A program made the translations under genes and the position numbers. The notes under the pieces were generated by a model, which did not search any database, was not told the origin of the DNA, and saw nothing but the letters and a program-made list of their open reading frames with translations. 64,000 nt of DNA from Microthyrium microscopicum (taxonomy: Eukaryota > Ascomycota > Dothideomycetes > Microthyriales > Microthyriaceae): positions 698,643 to 762,642 of the forward strand of contig MU004234.1 in the NCBI GenBank assembly GCA_010405405.1, given 5' to 3'. Positions 11,129-22,300 of the stretch are shown here, piece after piece (positions within the stretch are counted from its first letter, which is position 1; each line of letters opens with the position of its first letter).

Positions 11129-12721
11129 ATGGGTATGAAAGACTCGCCGATGTGGGGGACGATAGCGTGTGGCGCTGGGTTGTTTTCTGATGGTTATCTC
11201 AATGCTGTAAGGTTTTTGCAACTGTTTCGTTTGAACTACACTAAAACCTGGCCAGATTATCGGACCTGTAGGAACAATGTTGAAGCATATTTATGGCACA
11301 GCATACTCAAATTCACCGTCATACGCCAATGTGTCTGCGCTCGTATTCGTCGGAACTGTCGTCGGTCAACTGGTTTTTGGATACACCAGTGATCACATAT
11401 CGCGAAAATGGTCTCTCATGGTCTCAACCGTCATCCTTATCATATTCGCTATCATGGGTGCTGGAGCTTACGGCGCCCACGGCAGTCTAGATGGCATGCT
11501 CGCTGCATTGTGCGCATATCGTTTCCTGCTCGGAATTGGAATCGGTGGCGAATATCCAGCTGGTAGTGTCGGAGCATCTGAGCATTCGGGCAGTCTGAAA
11601 GCTGGCTCAAGAAATCGCATGTTCATCATGTTTACCAATGTCCAGATTGATCTGGGATTTGTAGTCGCTCCGCTTGTTGCCATGATTGTGGTATGTGCAC
11701 GCCTTGAACTCGATCTGTGTCGCAATTCACTGACTTTAATAGACTCTAGCATGCACAGAGAACCATCTTCGCGCTGCATGGCGTATTTGCCTCGGACTCG
11801 GCGCCCTTCCACCAATTTCGCTCTTCTACCTTCGTCTAAAGATCTCAGAGCCAGAGCCATACAAACACGAGAAAATGACTGCGAAACAAACACCATGGCT
11901 GCTAACATTCAGATACTATGGACCCCGTCTTTGTATCGTCGCAGTAATTTGGTTCATCTATGATTTCAGTGCATATTCCTTTGGTATCTACAGTTCGGCA
12001 ATTCTAGACGGCCTACTCGGCGGTTCAAGCAAGCTCTGGGTTTCATTCGGATGGTCCACTCTTCTCAATCTGTTTTATATGCCTGGAGCTATCGCCGGTG
12101 GCTATCTATCCGATACAAGACTCGGAGCCAAGAAGACTCTTATCATCTGCCTTATTCTGCAAGCAATCGTCGGCTTCATCATGGCTGCCTGCTACACGAG
12201 CCTATCCAAACATATCGGCGGTTTTGTAGTAGTATACGGCCTATTTTTGGCCCTTGGAGAATGCGGTCCAGGTGATAACATCGGCCTCTTCGCAGCCAAG
12301 ACCAGCTCCACTCACGTCCGGTATGCAATACCCTTTCCAAATCATCAAATATCCATTTTACTTACATATATCTAGTGGCAAATACTACGGTTTAGCAGCA
12401 GCGTTTGGTAAAATCGGTGCCTTCGTCGGCAACTACGCATTCCCAGCCATCGGCAAATACGCGCACGGCGATGAACTCAAATCCGGCCAATACCAATTCT
12501 ACACTGGCGCCGCGCTTGCAATCTTTGCTGCATTCTTGGGTCTTTTGCTGCCTGAGCTTGATCAAGATGTCGTCGCAAGGGAGGATATCGAGTTCCGTGA
12601 ATATCTCGAATCACACGGTTATGATACGTCAGTCCTTGGTATCCATGATGGCAGTGAAGCGTCTCTAGAGGCCTCTGAAACTCAACAAGTCAAAGCGGAA
12701 AGTCACAACAAGTTCGACTAA
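11129..12721 (+). CDS. MFS phosphate-ester transporter, GIT1 (glycerophosphoinositol permease)-like
   Basis: Exons are 11129-11206, 11256-11690, 11743-12320 and 12376-12721, giving 478 aa. This is a 12-span major facilitator of the phosphate:H+ symporter family. The sequence shows the first-helix motif ACGAGLFSDGYLNA, a GQLVFGYTSDHISRK loop (the MFS G-x3-D-R/K-x-G-R/K signature region between helices 2 and 3), the family motif GIGIGGEYPAGS in helix 4, and a central hydrophilic loop after the third exon begins. The G-GEYPAGS motif distinguishes the GIT1-like branch from PHO84. Yeast GIT1 imports glycerophosphoinositol and glycerophosphocholine as phosphorus sources at the plasma membrane. All four exons join in frame and the protein is close to the usual length. 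The N-terminal tail is short; an upstream in-frame non-ATG stretch is open, so a slightly longer start via another exon is possible. Confidence 0.85.
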
Positions 12722-13496
12722 TCTGTCAGTCTTTCAGAGCGGGTCGCTTTTGTGGTTGTAATCGATGTTTACGGACGAGCAAGACGAGCTCTTCAACGCG
12801 CGTCGTTATGAGTTGGGATGGTGGTTCATTGTCCCTCCCTGGCTCTTGAGATTTTGTGCAAGATATCCTAGAACGCGTAAATCTATTAATTTGATCTGCC
12901 TATGATCTTGGCGAGACTGGATCTGGACGCGTCGGTTGATAGCAATGTGACATTGGTAATGGCTTGGCTCGCGGCATGAGTCGATCATCAAAGTGATTCC
13001 TGGTTTGCGGTAGTCATGACTCACTTGCTTACCGAACTTTCCATGGTTCTAGAAATCGCAAGTTGGGCTGCAGGTTTTCTAGCCAGTATGCTCGAGCAAA
13101 TCGCATCGTCGCCCTCGTCGTAAAGTTGAGGATGGCCAGGGAGTGCATGTTGCCCAAAGAGGAAGGTCGAAATGTTGTTGCAACTGGCAAGCCCGAAGGA
13201 CCTCGGTTCCCTTCGGAGCGGAAAAACGCATTATCCGAATATGTAAATATCGTGCACAGACCATTGGACCTTCGATTGGGCATCGAATGACTCCCCGCAG
13301 AGCGACAGTGACTGTCTCCACGTCCAAATAAATTATTAAAAGCTTCATCTTTCGCATAGCGAGCTCTTGGTTCCTCGAAGCTGGAAAGAGTTTGCAATTC
13401 TGTCGCATTGGCCCCCCGATACTTCGCGCCACTGATCAATCATTCATCCAGCTCAACCTCGTAACAAGGCTGACAAGGCCTTAGCATCGATTCAAG
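12722..13496. other. Intergenic region, no gene seen
   Basis: This 775-bp stretch runs from the stop of the transporter to the start of the seryl-tRNA synthetase, both on the plus strand. Small overlapping frames around 13060-13440 on both strands have no recognisable content. It probably holds the transporter 3' UTR and the synthetase promoter. Confidence 0.5.
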
Positions 13497-15024
13497 ATGC
13501 TTGACGTTCAAGACTTCATCAAAGAGCGAGGCGGTGATCCAGAGAAAATTCGCGACTCCCAGAAAAAGCGGAATGCACCTGTGGAACTAGTCGACGAAGT
13601 CATTGCTCTTTTTGAAGAGCACAGAAAAACACAATATGAGGCGACGCAGCATAACACCAAAATCAACGAAGTTCAAAAAGCAATCGGCCAGAAGAAAAAG
13701 GCCAAAGAGAACGCTGACGATCTGCTGAAAGAGAAGGATGAGTGGACAGCTAAGAAAAAGGCTGCAGAAGAGGCTGCTGGACTAAAGCTCAAGGAGCTCA
13801 ATGCAAAGGCAAAGAGCGTCGGAAACTATGTCCATTCTACAGTTCCTGTCAGCTTGACTGAAGATGATAATGCGCTTATTCGTGACTGGGCGCCGGAAGG
13901 TACGGCGGTGGAGAAGAAGGATTGTCTTTCACATCATGAAGTTCTCTATCGGTTAGGCGGGTATGACCCTGAACGTGGTGTCAAGGTCGTCGGGCATCGT
14001 GGATACTGTCTCACTGGCATGGGTCTATTCCTCAACCTCGCACTCGTCAACTATGGCCTGCACTTTCTCCACGCTAAAGGATATCAGCCTAATGCCCCAC
14101 CCTTTATGATGCTTCGCGATCAAATGGCCAAAACCGCTCAATTAGAACAGTTCGACGAGGAATTGTACAAGGTAGTCGAGGATCCCAAAGATCCAGCTTC
14201 TGACAAGTACCTTATTGCGACTTCTGAGCAACCTCTTTCTGCACTCCATGCCGATGAGTGGATCCACCCGACCGAGTTGCCTATCAAATATGCTGGTTTC
14301 AGCACATGTTTCCGAAAAGAAGCAGGTTCTCATGGCAAAGATGCATGGGGAATCTTCAGAGTTCATCAGTTTGAAAAGGTATTCAGATCACACCTCATGT
14401 CCCTCCACACCAGCTCTAATATTTGCTAGATTGAACAATTCATTTTCACAACTCCAGAGAAATCATGGGAAATGTTTGACTCCATGATAGACACCAGCGA
14501 AGAGTTCTACAAGTCTCTCAAGCTTCCATATCGGGTAGTTGCCATTGTTTCCAGCGCCCTGAACAATGCGGCTGCTAAGAAGTAACTTGATATCTCTCAC
14601 ATGTTGCATGTAGATTGAACTGACAATAGATAGGTACGATCTGGAAGCTTGGTTCCCATTCCAAGGTGAATACAAAGAGTTAGTCTCTTGCTCAAACTGC
14701 ACAGATTACCAAACTCGTGAACTCGAGATTCGGTTTGGTCAGAAAAAGCAGACTAGCACACGAAAGGAATATGTACATGCTCTCAATTCAACCCTATGTG
14801 CTACCGAGCGAGCTTTATGTTGCGTTCTCGAGAACTACCAGACACCAGATGGTATTGTGGTTCCGGAAGTGCTGAGAAAATACATCCCTGGCGAGCCTGA
14901 ATTCCTACCATGGCAGCGCGAGCTACCCAAGGATTCTACAAGCACCAAGAAAAAGGCTGCAGAGAAGAAGACCGCTCCGCTGGAGAAGAAAGTTGAAGAT
15001 CTCAAGGTTTCTGACTCCAAGTAA
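13497..15024 (+). CDS. SES1: Cytosolic seryl-tRNA synthetase
   Basis: Exons are 13497-14378, 14430-14581 and 14634-15024, giving 474 aa. It charges tRNA-Ser with serine in the cytosol. The N-terminus ([13 protein letters not shown]) and the following long lysine/glutamate-rich segment (about residues 40-105) form the tRNA-binding coiled-coil arm. The class II catalytic core follows, with TSEQPLSA, motif 2 ([12 protein letters not shown] then [11 protein letters not shown], split by intron 1 right after the Lys), [11 protein letters not shown], and motif 3 near [14 protein letters not shown]. The C-terminal tail is lysine-rich (KKKAAEKK), as in eukaryotic cytosolic enzymes, which argues against a mitochondrial form. 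There is no targeting peptide. Length and domain order are normal, and both introns are about 50 nt with standard borders. Confidence 0.96.
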
Positions 15025-15441
15025 GGTTTTCTACGATGCATGATTATTGATGATTGGGACGGAATGCATAGGGAATGAAGATAAGCATATCATAGACTCG
15101 AATTGAAGTCATACAAAATACATGATCGTGTATCAGTCGACATGATTACAGCAAAAGCTCGCGGTAATTAGTATCAAGCCTGTGGATAGGATTGTCAGCG
15201 TTTTATCGAAGTAATTGCGGTGAGTCAATGACTGGCCGAGAAGACAACGGCTCGTTCAGTGATTCGTTAGGCGTGAGATCACTTTCATTCTTCTCTCACA
15301 GACATCAGAACATGTCCAAGTAATCAAACCGCTTGTAACTAAGGTCTATCATTCAATTTCGATTAACTTGAAAAACATTAACAAGAAAACCAAACGCTAA
15401 CCATCCTATAGGGATATCAAATTAAAGAAACCCAACCATCA
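15025..15441. other. Convergent intergenic region, no gene seen
   Basis: This 417-bp AT-rich spacer lies between the convergent stops of the seryl-tRNA synthetase and the alpha/beta hydrolase. It probably contains only 3' UTRs and polyadenylation signals. Confidence 0.5.
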
Positions 15442-16771
15442 CTATAGCCTCGCGTTAACCCACTCCTCAATCACAGTCGCCGCCGGCGTCTTCCCCTTGA
15501 TATTCAGCGTATAATTCATAATCTGCTCCTCATGACTCGCCCTCGGCGTCTCCACATAAAACACCCTCTCCCTCCCAATCCTCCGTCTAAACACACCCCC
15601 ATTCATATCCTTATTCGTCGTCGCACCTGCGTAAATATACGCCACATCCGCACTCGCAAACCCCTCCGCAATCGCATTCGCAAATATCCTAATACTATCA
15701 ATCAAAATCTCGCCCCCACCGCCCCAAATCATGACTTCATCCACAACACGCTCCGCGACGGATTTCCACCATTCTGGTGGCGCGCGGATGGGTTCTGCGT
15801 ACTCGTCGATGTTGCCCGGCCCAATAAAAGTGCTGGAGGCACGGTTGAGAGCGGCGATGGTGAGATAGTCTGATTCGGCGTTGTCTTTGAAGGCGGGAGA
15901 TTTGGTTTCGAAGGATATCCAGGGTGAGATTAGGAGGGCGCCTTTTAGGTTGGATGTTAGTTGGATTCTGTCGACGAGGGGGTGTGGGTGGGCGAGGTGG
16001 AGGAGGAGGGCGGAGACGAGGTTGGCGCCGGCTGAATCGCCGCCTAGAAGGATCTTGGAGATGTTAGCAAGAACTACTGTGTGGAAAGGTGTTGTGCTGA
16101 CTTTTGCGGGATCTCGTTGCTCCTTGTCGAGGAGGTATTTTAGAACGGTTACGGCTTGTTGTAGTTGGTAGGGGTAGTTTTTGTAGGGCGCGAGGGTGTA
16201 TGTGACGGAGAAGATTGAGAAGTCGTTTCCAACGTCTCTTGTGGCTTTCTGTAACGAGAATTGGTATTTCAGATGGCCGGAGGTAGCATGACCGATGTAT
16301 CCTCCGCCTAAAAGCTGTTAGACCTTGTTTAAAAACGCAGTGATGGTGTGGCACTAACCATGAAAGAATATCATAACATATTTGGCGTCCGATCTACCGA
16401 GCCAATGTCCTTTTGTGCCTCCTCCAAGATCTACTGTGCTTGGTATCCAGTGTATGGCTTTCGCCTCTTTCTCGTAGGTCCTACATTCATCAGACAACGT
16501 CCGAAACTGGAATGTTGTCAAATACCTTTGCGTTGAAGCCGTCAGACTTTGTGATTCCCTAGCGCTCAGCCTGGACAAGATCTCTCGAACAGTAGCGTAT
16601 GCGATATCTCGTTTTAAGGTAGGGGCGCCTTTTGTTCCTCTGAACGGAGCTTTAAACATGCGAATAAACGTTGCAAGTCCTTAATGAGAGTCAGCGACTT
16701 CCAGTGACGAACAATTGGCCAATCCGTGTCTACGCACCAATATGAAAGAAAGACGGTAGCAAGCCCACCAT
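15442..16771 (-). CDS. Alpha/beta-hydrolase fold-3 esterase/lipase (hormone-sensitive-lipase type)
   Basis: Exons on the minus strand are 16771-16738, 16679-16359, 16307-16102 and 16053-15442, giving 390 aa. It carries the HGGG oxyanion motif (HGGGYIGH, beginning near residue 118 and created across the second intron) and the nucleophile elbow GGDSAG (Ser194), with a C-terminal His in ASHEEQIM (about residue 361) and an acidic segment near DEVMIWGGGGE. This is the catalytic arrangement of the HSL branch, which hydrolyses short-chain esters; fungal relatives include secondary-metabolite esterases and steryl acetyl hydrolases. There is no clear signal peptide, though the N-terminus (MVGLLPSFFHIGLATFIR) is hydrophobic and could be a membrane anchor. 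The third donor (GTCAGC) is weak, but frame and motif continuity require it. The substrate cannot be told from sequence. Confidence 0.85.
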
Positions 16772-18151
16772 GCTAACCCGCTCTTCTCTCTGTGATTCTT
16801 TCTCCATGACGAACTGCACCAGTACCAATCCAATGGTCTGGCCTCTTTTCCCACTGGTCACGACAGTCCGGCAAGAGTTCCGAAGGAAAAGCAAAGGTCA
16901 ATCGACAAGCTTTATGTGCAAGTGCCTAAATAATGCAAGTCATTTTCCTAGTAAATTCATCTTGAAAGGCCAATCATTGGGGCAGGTTTCAGCCGCGAAC
17001 CTAGTCAGTTATTCTGCTTGATATGAAACATCCGAGGCATTGAAGACAAAACCAAACGTGTACAGCGTGCAGGGCGCATAGAGATCGTTGCCACGTGCGA
17101 TCATACTATATAAATCAAGGCAACTTTTGCCTCCTCCATAATTAATAATTGATATGTGTCTGTTCCACTAAAACACTCTTCGTCGTTGGCCCAAAATATG
17201 CGTTGAAGAGTACAGAAGGACCGAATTGGAGATGAGAAGATAGATTGTCGTTCGGAACGCTTCACTGATCTGCAGACTTTAGTTTAAAGTCACTGATCAA
17301 CAGCCAGGTCTATTTAAACTTCCGTTATCTTCAATTGGTTAAGAAAAGACGTGAAGCTGAATTGAACATGGAAGATGAATCGCTTGGAGCGTATGGTATT
17401 TCATTATACCATGAATCGTGACAGGCTCATCTTAGAACGTACGAAAGTAACATTACAGTGACATCCTAGTACTCATTCGAGGTACAAAAATGTAGTCGGG
17501 CTTTTTTTTCATTGTCCTTGATAAGCAAGGTATACGAAGTTATAGACCTAAGAACTCCGGATTATGTCGTTTCCGAAACTATCGGGCAAACAATCACTAT
17601 AACATGTGCCTGCTTTCTTTGATAAGTAAACTGGTGAGATACATTTGCTCTAAAGATGCGAATATCCCTATTTGGCCTCTGCAACCACTGATGCGATATG
17701 CCAACTTAGGCCACTTCTAGGCTTGGAATTGAATAATTACAGAGTATAGTAGCTATCTACTGTCAGAGCTATATGCCTTGTAGGTACTTATTCAGGCATC
17801 GTGTAGCTGCTAATCACTCAAAAATGAATGATGTCCTGACGCTGTATGCTTCATATTTGAAGTTTCGTTCTACTAAGCTTTAAATATTAAGACTTCAGTA
17901 TGACTTGATTATCGGTAGAAGGCTCGCGTAAAGTACTTGTACCCCAAAATCTTTATTCAGTGTTCTTTAAGACTCTCGTCAATTCCGCGTTCGGAAAATG
18001 ATCGACATCCGCTCCTAGCCACCCTATGACATCTATGATCTAAGGCATTTCCTCTTCTGTGACTTCAGTTCAACAATCTTGGAACATATCAAGAATCCGT
18101 CTGAATCCGTCTGAAGAACAGCACTGAACTCGATTCCGAAGCCTGGAAATC
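16772..18151. other. Intergenic region, no gene seen
   Basis: About 1.4 kb separate the divergent starts of the hydrolase and the acetyltransferase. Open frames are very short. The sequence is fairly AT-rich and includes a TATA-like stretch near 17106. It most likely holds two promoters. Confidence 0.45.
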
Positions 18152-18962
18152 ATGCGTATTCGATGCATGACGTATTCTGACGTTGGAGCCGTTGCGGACA
18201 TTGGGAAGGAAGTGTTTGCCAACGACAAACTCTTTAACTGGCTCTATCCATACAAAAATCAATTTCCAAATGATAGTCACCGCTGGCAGATGTTGCGCCT
18301 ACGCAGACGGCTACTCGAGCGAGGTTCTCATGGGTTTGTTTGCGAGACTGAGACTGGCGATAATGACTGGGATGAGACTGAAGGACCTGTCATTGTGGGT
18401 TATATATTTTTCATAGTGAAAGGTAATGGTGAGGAAACGCAAAAATGGCAAATAGATTCTTTCATGAATAGTAAGTTGTATTGAGGTTTCTAAAGGTAAA
18501 ACTTGCCTAGACGACTTGTGCTTATAATTACTCGCAGAGATGGAGAGATACTTGCTGGAATGGGAGGCATACTATGAGCAAAGATTCTTACAGCGCGCAA
18601 TGGATAGAAGAGCTCATGAGATGTACGCCAACACCAAACAAGTCAGGGTCTATCAAGCTCTTAACGAATATTGGTACATCGGCGTTCTGGGGGTCAATCC
18701 CAGGTACCAACGTCGAGGCATTGGAGCGAAACTTGTGAACCAAGGCTTGCAAATGGCTGAAGACGGAGAACTTCCCGTGGTGCTGGATGCTACTGCCGCA
18801 GGAAAAGGACTGTATACAAAGCTTGGTTTCAAGACTGTTCAGGTATCACGATTTGGACCAGTATCGGAAGATATCGTTGCAATGCTTTGGGAACCGGAGA
18901 CATGCAAGGGGCAGTGGCTTGGGGAGGAAAAAGATGGAATTTCAAAGCTCAAAGTGCCATAA
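18152..18962 (+). CDS. GNAT-family N-acetyltransferase
   Basis: Exons are 18152-18470 and 18538-18962, giving 247 aa. The second half holds the acetyl-CoA binding core: a beta strand (YIGVLGVNP) followed by the pyrophosphate-binding turn RYQRRGIGAKLV and then the typical LDATAAGKGLYTKLGFKTV segment, matching GNAT motifs A and B. The N-terminus IRCMTYSDVGAVADIG is the usual first strand and helix. Proteins of this type transfer acetyl groups to small amines or proteins; the acceptor here is unknown. There is no signal peptide or membrane helix. The intron is 67 nt with a GTAAGT donor. The gene lies about 300 bp upstream of the chitosanase on the same strand, but nothing shows a functional link. 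Confidence 0.85.
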
Positions 18963-19257
18963 GCCTGTTATTAGTAGTAAAATATGAACACATACTGTCT
19001 GAGGTTGTTATACTTTGTACGATTTAGAGCTAGTCATGGACCTTTTTGGGCTTATGCGCGACATTGACCATGTGTTCGAGTTCCAAAACAGTAAAATGGT
19101 AAGTAACACACGAACGAACAATGAAACAACAGTAGATGCAGAGAAATACTTGGCTGAACTCGCAAATTACGATATCTTGCTTTTGATTTCTTTGAGATGT
19201 CTACGATATTCATCTCTCAAGTTCAATTATTTAGCCGTGTGGCTCACTGCGTTCAAC

Positions 19258-20196
19258 ATGCAATTGTTCACCTCAGCCTTTTGTTTCTATTCGCTCTTAT
19301 GCATCATATCGGCTTGCGATATTCCAGTAAACGTACAATCATTCTACAATCGTATCAAGAGCGGGAAGTGTGCTGGCGGTAAGGTCCTTAAAGATGGTTT
19401 CCACAGCATTGAAGGAGACATGAAAGGTGAACATCTCCGAAACCCACGGCCATATCTTTCAAGATACTGACATATCAAGACTTTGCATATTGCCAGGACC
19501 AGAAATCTGGAGTGATTTATGTTCATGGAAATGGAACGAACTTTGCAAACATGGATGTAGACTGCGATGGTCAACAAAGTCCGCGCCCAGATGATCGATG
19601 TGGAGCTTCAAAAGATACGCAATCGGAAACTAGTTTTCGAACACTAGCCCGGAAATACTCAAAAACGGCAGGCAACAATATCACAGATCTCAACGCAAAT
19701 TACATCCCGTTCGTCGTGTTTGGCAACACTGGATCTAGGTCGGGATATACAACATTTGATCCTAAGAAACATGGTATCCAACCTTTGAGTGTCATGGCCG
19801 TTGTCTGTGGAGATAAATTAGTATGTCTTTTCCGTGGTTTTACATTTAAGAAGCCTAAACAAATTAGATTTATGGTGTTTGGGGTGATTCTAACGGCGAT
19901 GATGGACCGCCCTTGGTAAGTCATACTCAGGCGATCATTTTGCACCGCTCTAAATAATTGTCTCTGACGGACTTTAGGTCGGCGAGGCAAGCATAGCACT
20001 AGCAACCGCCTGCTATGGGTCGAGCAACATCAATGGCAACCAGGGGCATGATGTTAACGATGTGCTGTACATTGCATTTCCAGGAAGCGTGGCGAATACG
20101 GTAAATGTTCGAGCTGATTGGGCTGCGAAGAGCTATGATGACTTCGAGCGCTCAATTGAAAGTCTGGGTAACGAGTTGATCCAGAGGCTTTCATAA
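19258..20196 (+). CDS. Secreted chitosanase, glycoside hydrolase family 75
   Basis: Exons are 19258-19426, 19480-19820, 19868-19915 and 19978-20196, giving 258 aa. The N-terminus is a signal peptide (MQLFTSAFCFYSLLCIISAC), so the enzyme should be secreted. The body matches fungal GH75: YNRIKSGKCAGG, GVIYVHGNG, DVDCDGQQS, TDLNANYIPFVVFGNTG, GIQPLSVMAVVCG, then the active-site region GVWGDSNGDDG and VGEASIALATACYG. Asp177 and Glu189 correspond to the acid pair described for the Fusarium enzyme; the spacing is one residue shorter here. Chitosanases cleave beta-1,4 glucosamine polymers and are used in nutrition or wall remodelling. The downstream segment GHDVNDVLYIAF is also typical. All exons join in frame. 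An open frame extends upstream of the chosen ATG but lacks a Met giving a plausible signal peptide. Confidence 0.93.
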
Positions 20197-20459
20197 GCCT
20201 CCACTCATGAGGCTGTGACGAAGGAGAGAATTCGGGAGTTCATCTGTCCAGCTTTTTCTGATTATTAAGTAGTGGCTGTGTTAAACATTAATATTATTAA
20301 AGTGTCTCCAAAATGTCCGCTACACGTGGTCTTGGAGATACGACATCATTGGATCTCTCGTGAAGTAGAGCGCTTATTGACCATCTTACGCGAGATGGAA
20401 CATATGAAGCCTATAGATAGTTAGGAAGCGGAGCCATATTCGCAGCTGCAATGGGACAC

Positions 20460-22300
20460 TCACCATTGCATAGGATCTTGTCCCGTCTCTAGCATTTCAG
20501 CAATTGTAGTCGCTTGTGGTAATCGCGCCTCTCTGCCTATGATATGAAGAGACTCCGTTGCGTACCATCTAGTATCAATCGACACCAGCTTCGAACCACC
20601 AACAGCCGAGATGGGCCAAATGAAGCCACCTGCAATCGTAGCGCTGAGACGTTTCGAAGGATCCTGAAGCGGCGTACGTATAAACTGAGGCACACTTGCC
20701 AATATATCCATTGCCATATTCTGCGCGGTTTGCGCAGCTACAGAGCGTATAAGAAGCCACGCGTTTCGCTCTGCTTGAGAAGCGTCAGGTTTTACTGCTG
20801 TCCCTTCCACAATCACCTCGTTCACAAACAGTCGTATCATCCGAATGGAGTTCCAGAGCCGGGCGATGAGATGGCTCGAGTATCTGTGAGCAAAGAAGCG
20901 GAAAGCCTCATTGGGTGTCTCCTCCGCATCAACAATTTCATAGGTCCATGGCGGTTGGAGGGTGTTTGAAAGCTCAAAGCACGCATCTTCCACCTTCATT
21001 GCTATGCGAAGTCTTTCTGCGGGATCTGAAGCTTCTTTGTCTCGAAGCATGATCTGCAGTTCAATGAAATCGTCCACAATGGGCCAGGTACGTAGAATTG
21101 GAGAGGAGTAGTCCATGTACGGCATCTGTAAGTTGTTAGTTCGTGCGTATTATTGCTTTCAATGATGCGGCACCCACAGCCATAATGTCCAATTCGATAA
21201 AGTCGAGAGGAAGTGGCCTGATCGCATGTCAGTACATAAACATTCGAATCGGTTTTTATCTGCTCAGCTATGCGTTCTGCTGGGGTAGCTCCTGGACAAA
21301 TCCCTGCAACGAAGTCCAAGACAACATGAAGAAGTCGTTACACGCACTCCTGGACACATTGCGAGACTTATCGTGCGCACAGTTTGTTCTAACTTACTTT
21401 GCTCGTTGCGCACAAGTGACGCGAATGTTATTGCTTCACTTTGCATGAGTAATCGTCCAATCACAGTTCGGTATAAAGACGCCTACCTTACGTGAATATA
21501 TAGCTTCCTACCAAGAGCTGTTTCAAATTGCCGCGGTCCGCGCATTTTAAGAAGGGCGAGCGCTCCAAAGATATGTGTATTCCATCCATCGCTGGATATG
21601 CAGCTATCCTGAGCAACAGTCTCAAACAAGCTCAAGATGAGCACAGAGATCAACGTGCTGTCCAGAGTGGCATCATTGGACTGAAGAGCACTAGTGGTTT
21701 GCTCAAGTGCCTGCGCATAAAAGGTACGAGCCCTTTTGAGGATTTCGGGTTCTTTTCGCTCTCGTGACAAATTTGCCATTGCCGCTGCAGATGTCGAGGC
21801 TAGAAATGGCGTTGTAGCAGGCACTTTGGTGTAGATTTCCGCGAGATAGTCGAAATGGCTACCCGGAGCATATGCGGTGAGGAAATGGCATACAGCAGCG
21901 TCCTGTACTGGCTGGTCTAGGGATGGTGGAACCCAAATCATGGTACTTTGGCGAGACTGTTTGATCAGCTCTGGAGATCGCGATTTGGCTGTCTTTTGAT
22001 TCAATTTCCTTTGTGTTTTCTCGAATTTCTGGACAACCTTCTCTAGAATTGGGTTAAAGATTTATTACTGCAGTAAATCAAGGAGCTTACTGGTTTCATT
22101 TCGAAAAGACAGATCCAGTTGATTTCGGTAGCCTGTACATTCTATAGACTTGTTTATGCATTGAGTGCAGCTTGGTATCTTCCTGTCACACTAGAAATCG
22201 TTAGCTTTCCCACGATGAAAGTTTGGTTCGAAGTAGTTACCTTGATGCGACGAGTTCGACATCCTTCACAAGCATCCGATGGTTTTCCACAAAACACCAT
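20460..22300 (-). CDS. Zn2Cys6 fungal transcription factor
   Basis: Exons are 22300-22241, 22190-22091, 22042-21487, 21433-21398, 21217-21178 and 21125-20460, giving 485 aa. Residues 11-38 form a perfect binuclear zinc cluster, C-x2-C-x6-C-x6-C-x2-C-x6-C, with basic residues between Cys14 and Cys21. Intron 1 falls between Lys20 and Cys21, a frequent position in this family. A short linker follows (VVQKFEKTQRKLNQK), then the fungal-specific regulatory half, with helices such as VCHFLTAYAPGSHFDYL and LYIHVSNNIRV, then DFIELDIMA. Two very short exons (36 and 40 nt) are needed to keep the middle region in frame; they restore the conserved CAQR...PLPLDFIEL segment. The 180-nt intron between them is the least certain part. 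It is expected to be a nuclear DNA-binding regulator; target genes are unknown. It is convergent with the chitosanase, 263 bp away. Confidence 0.85.
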
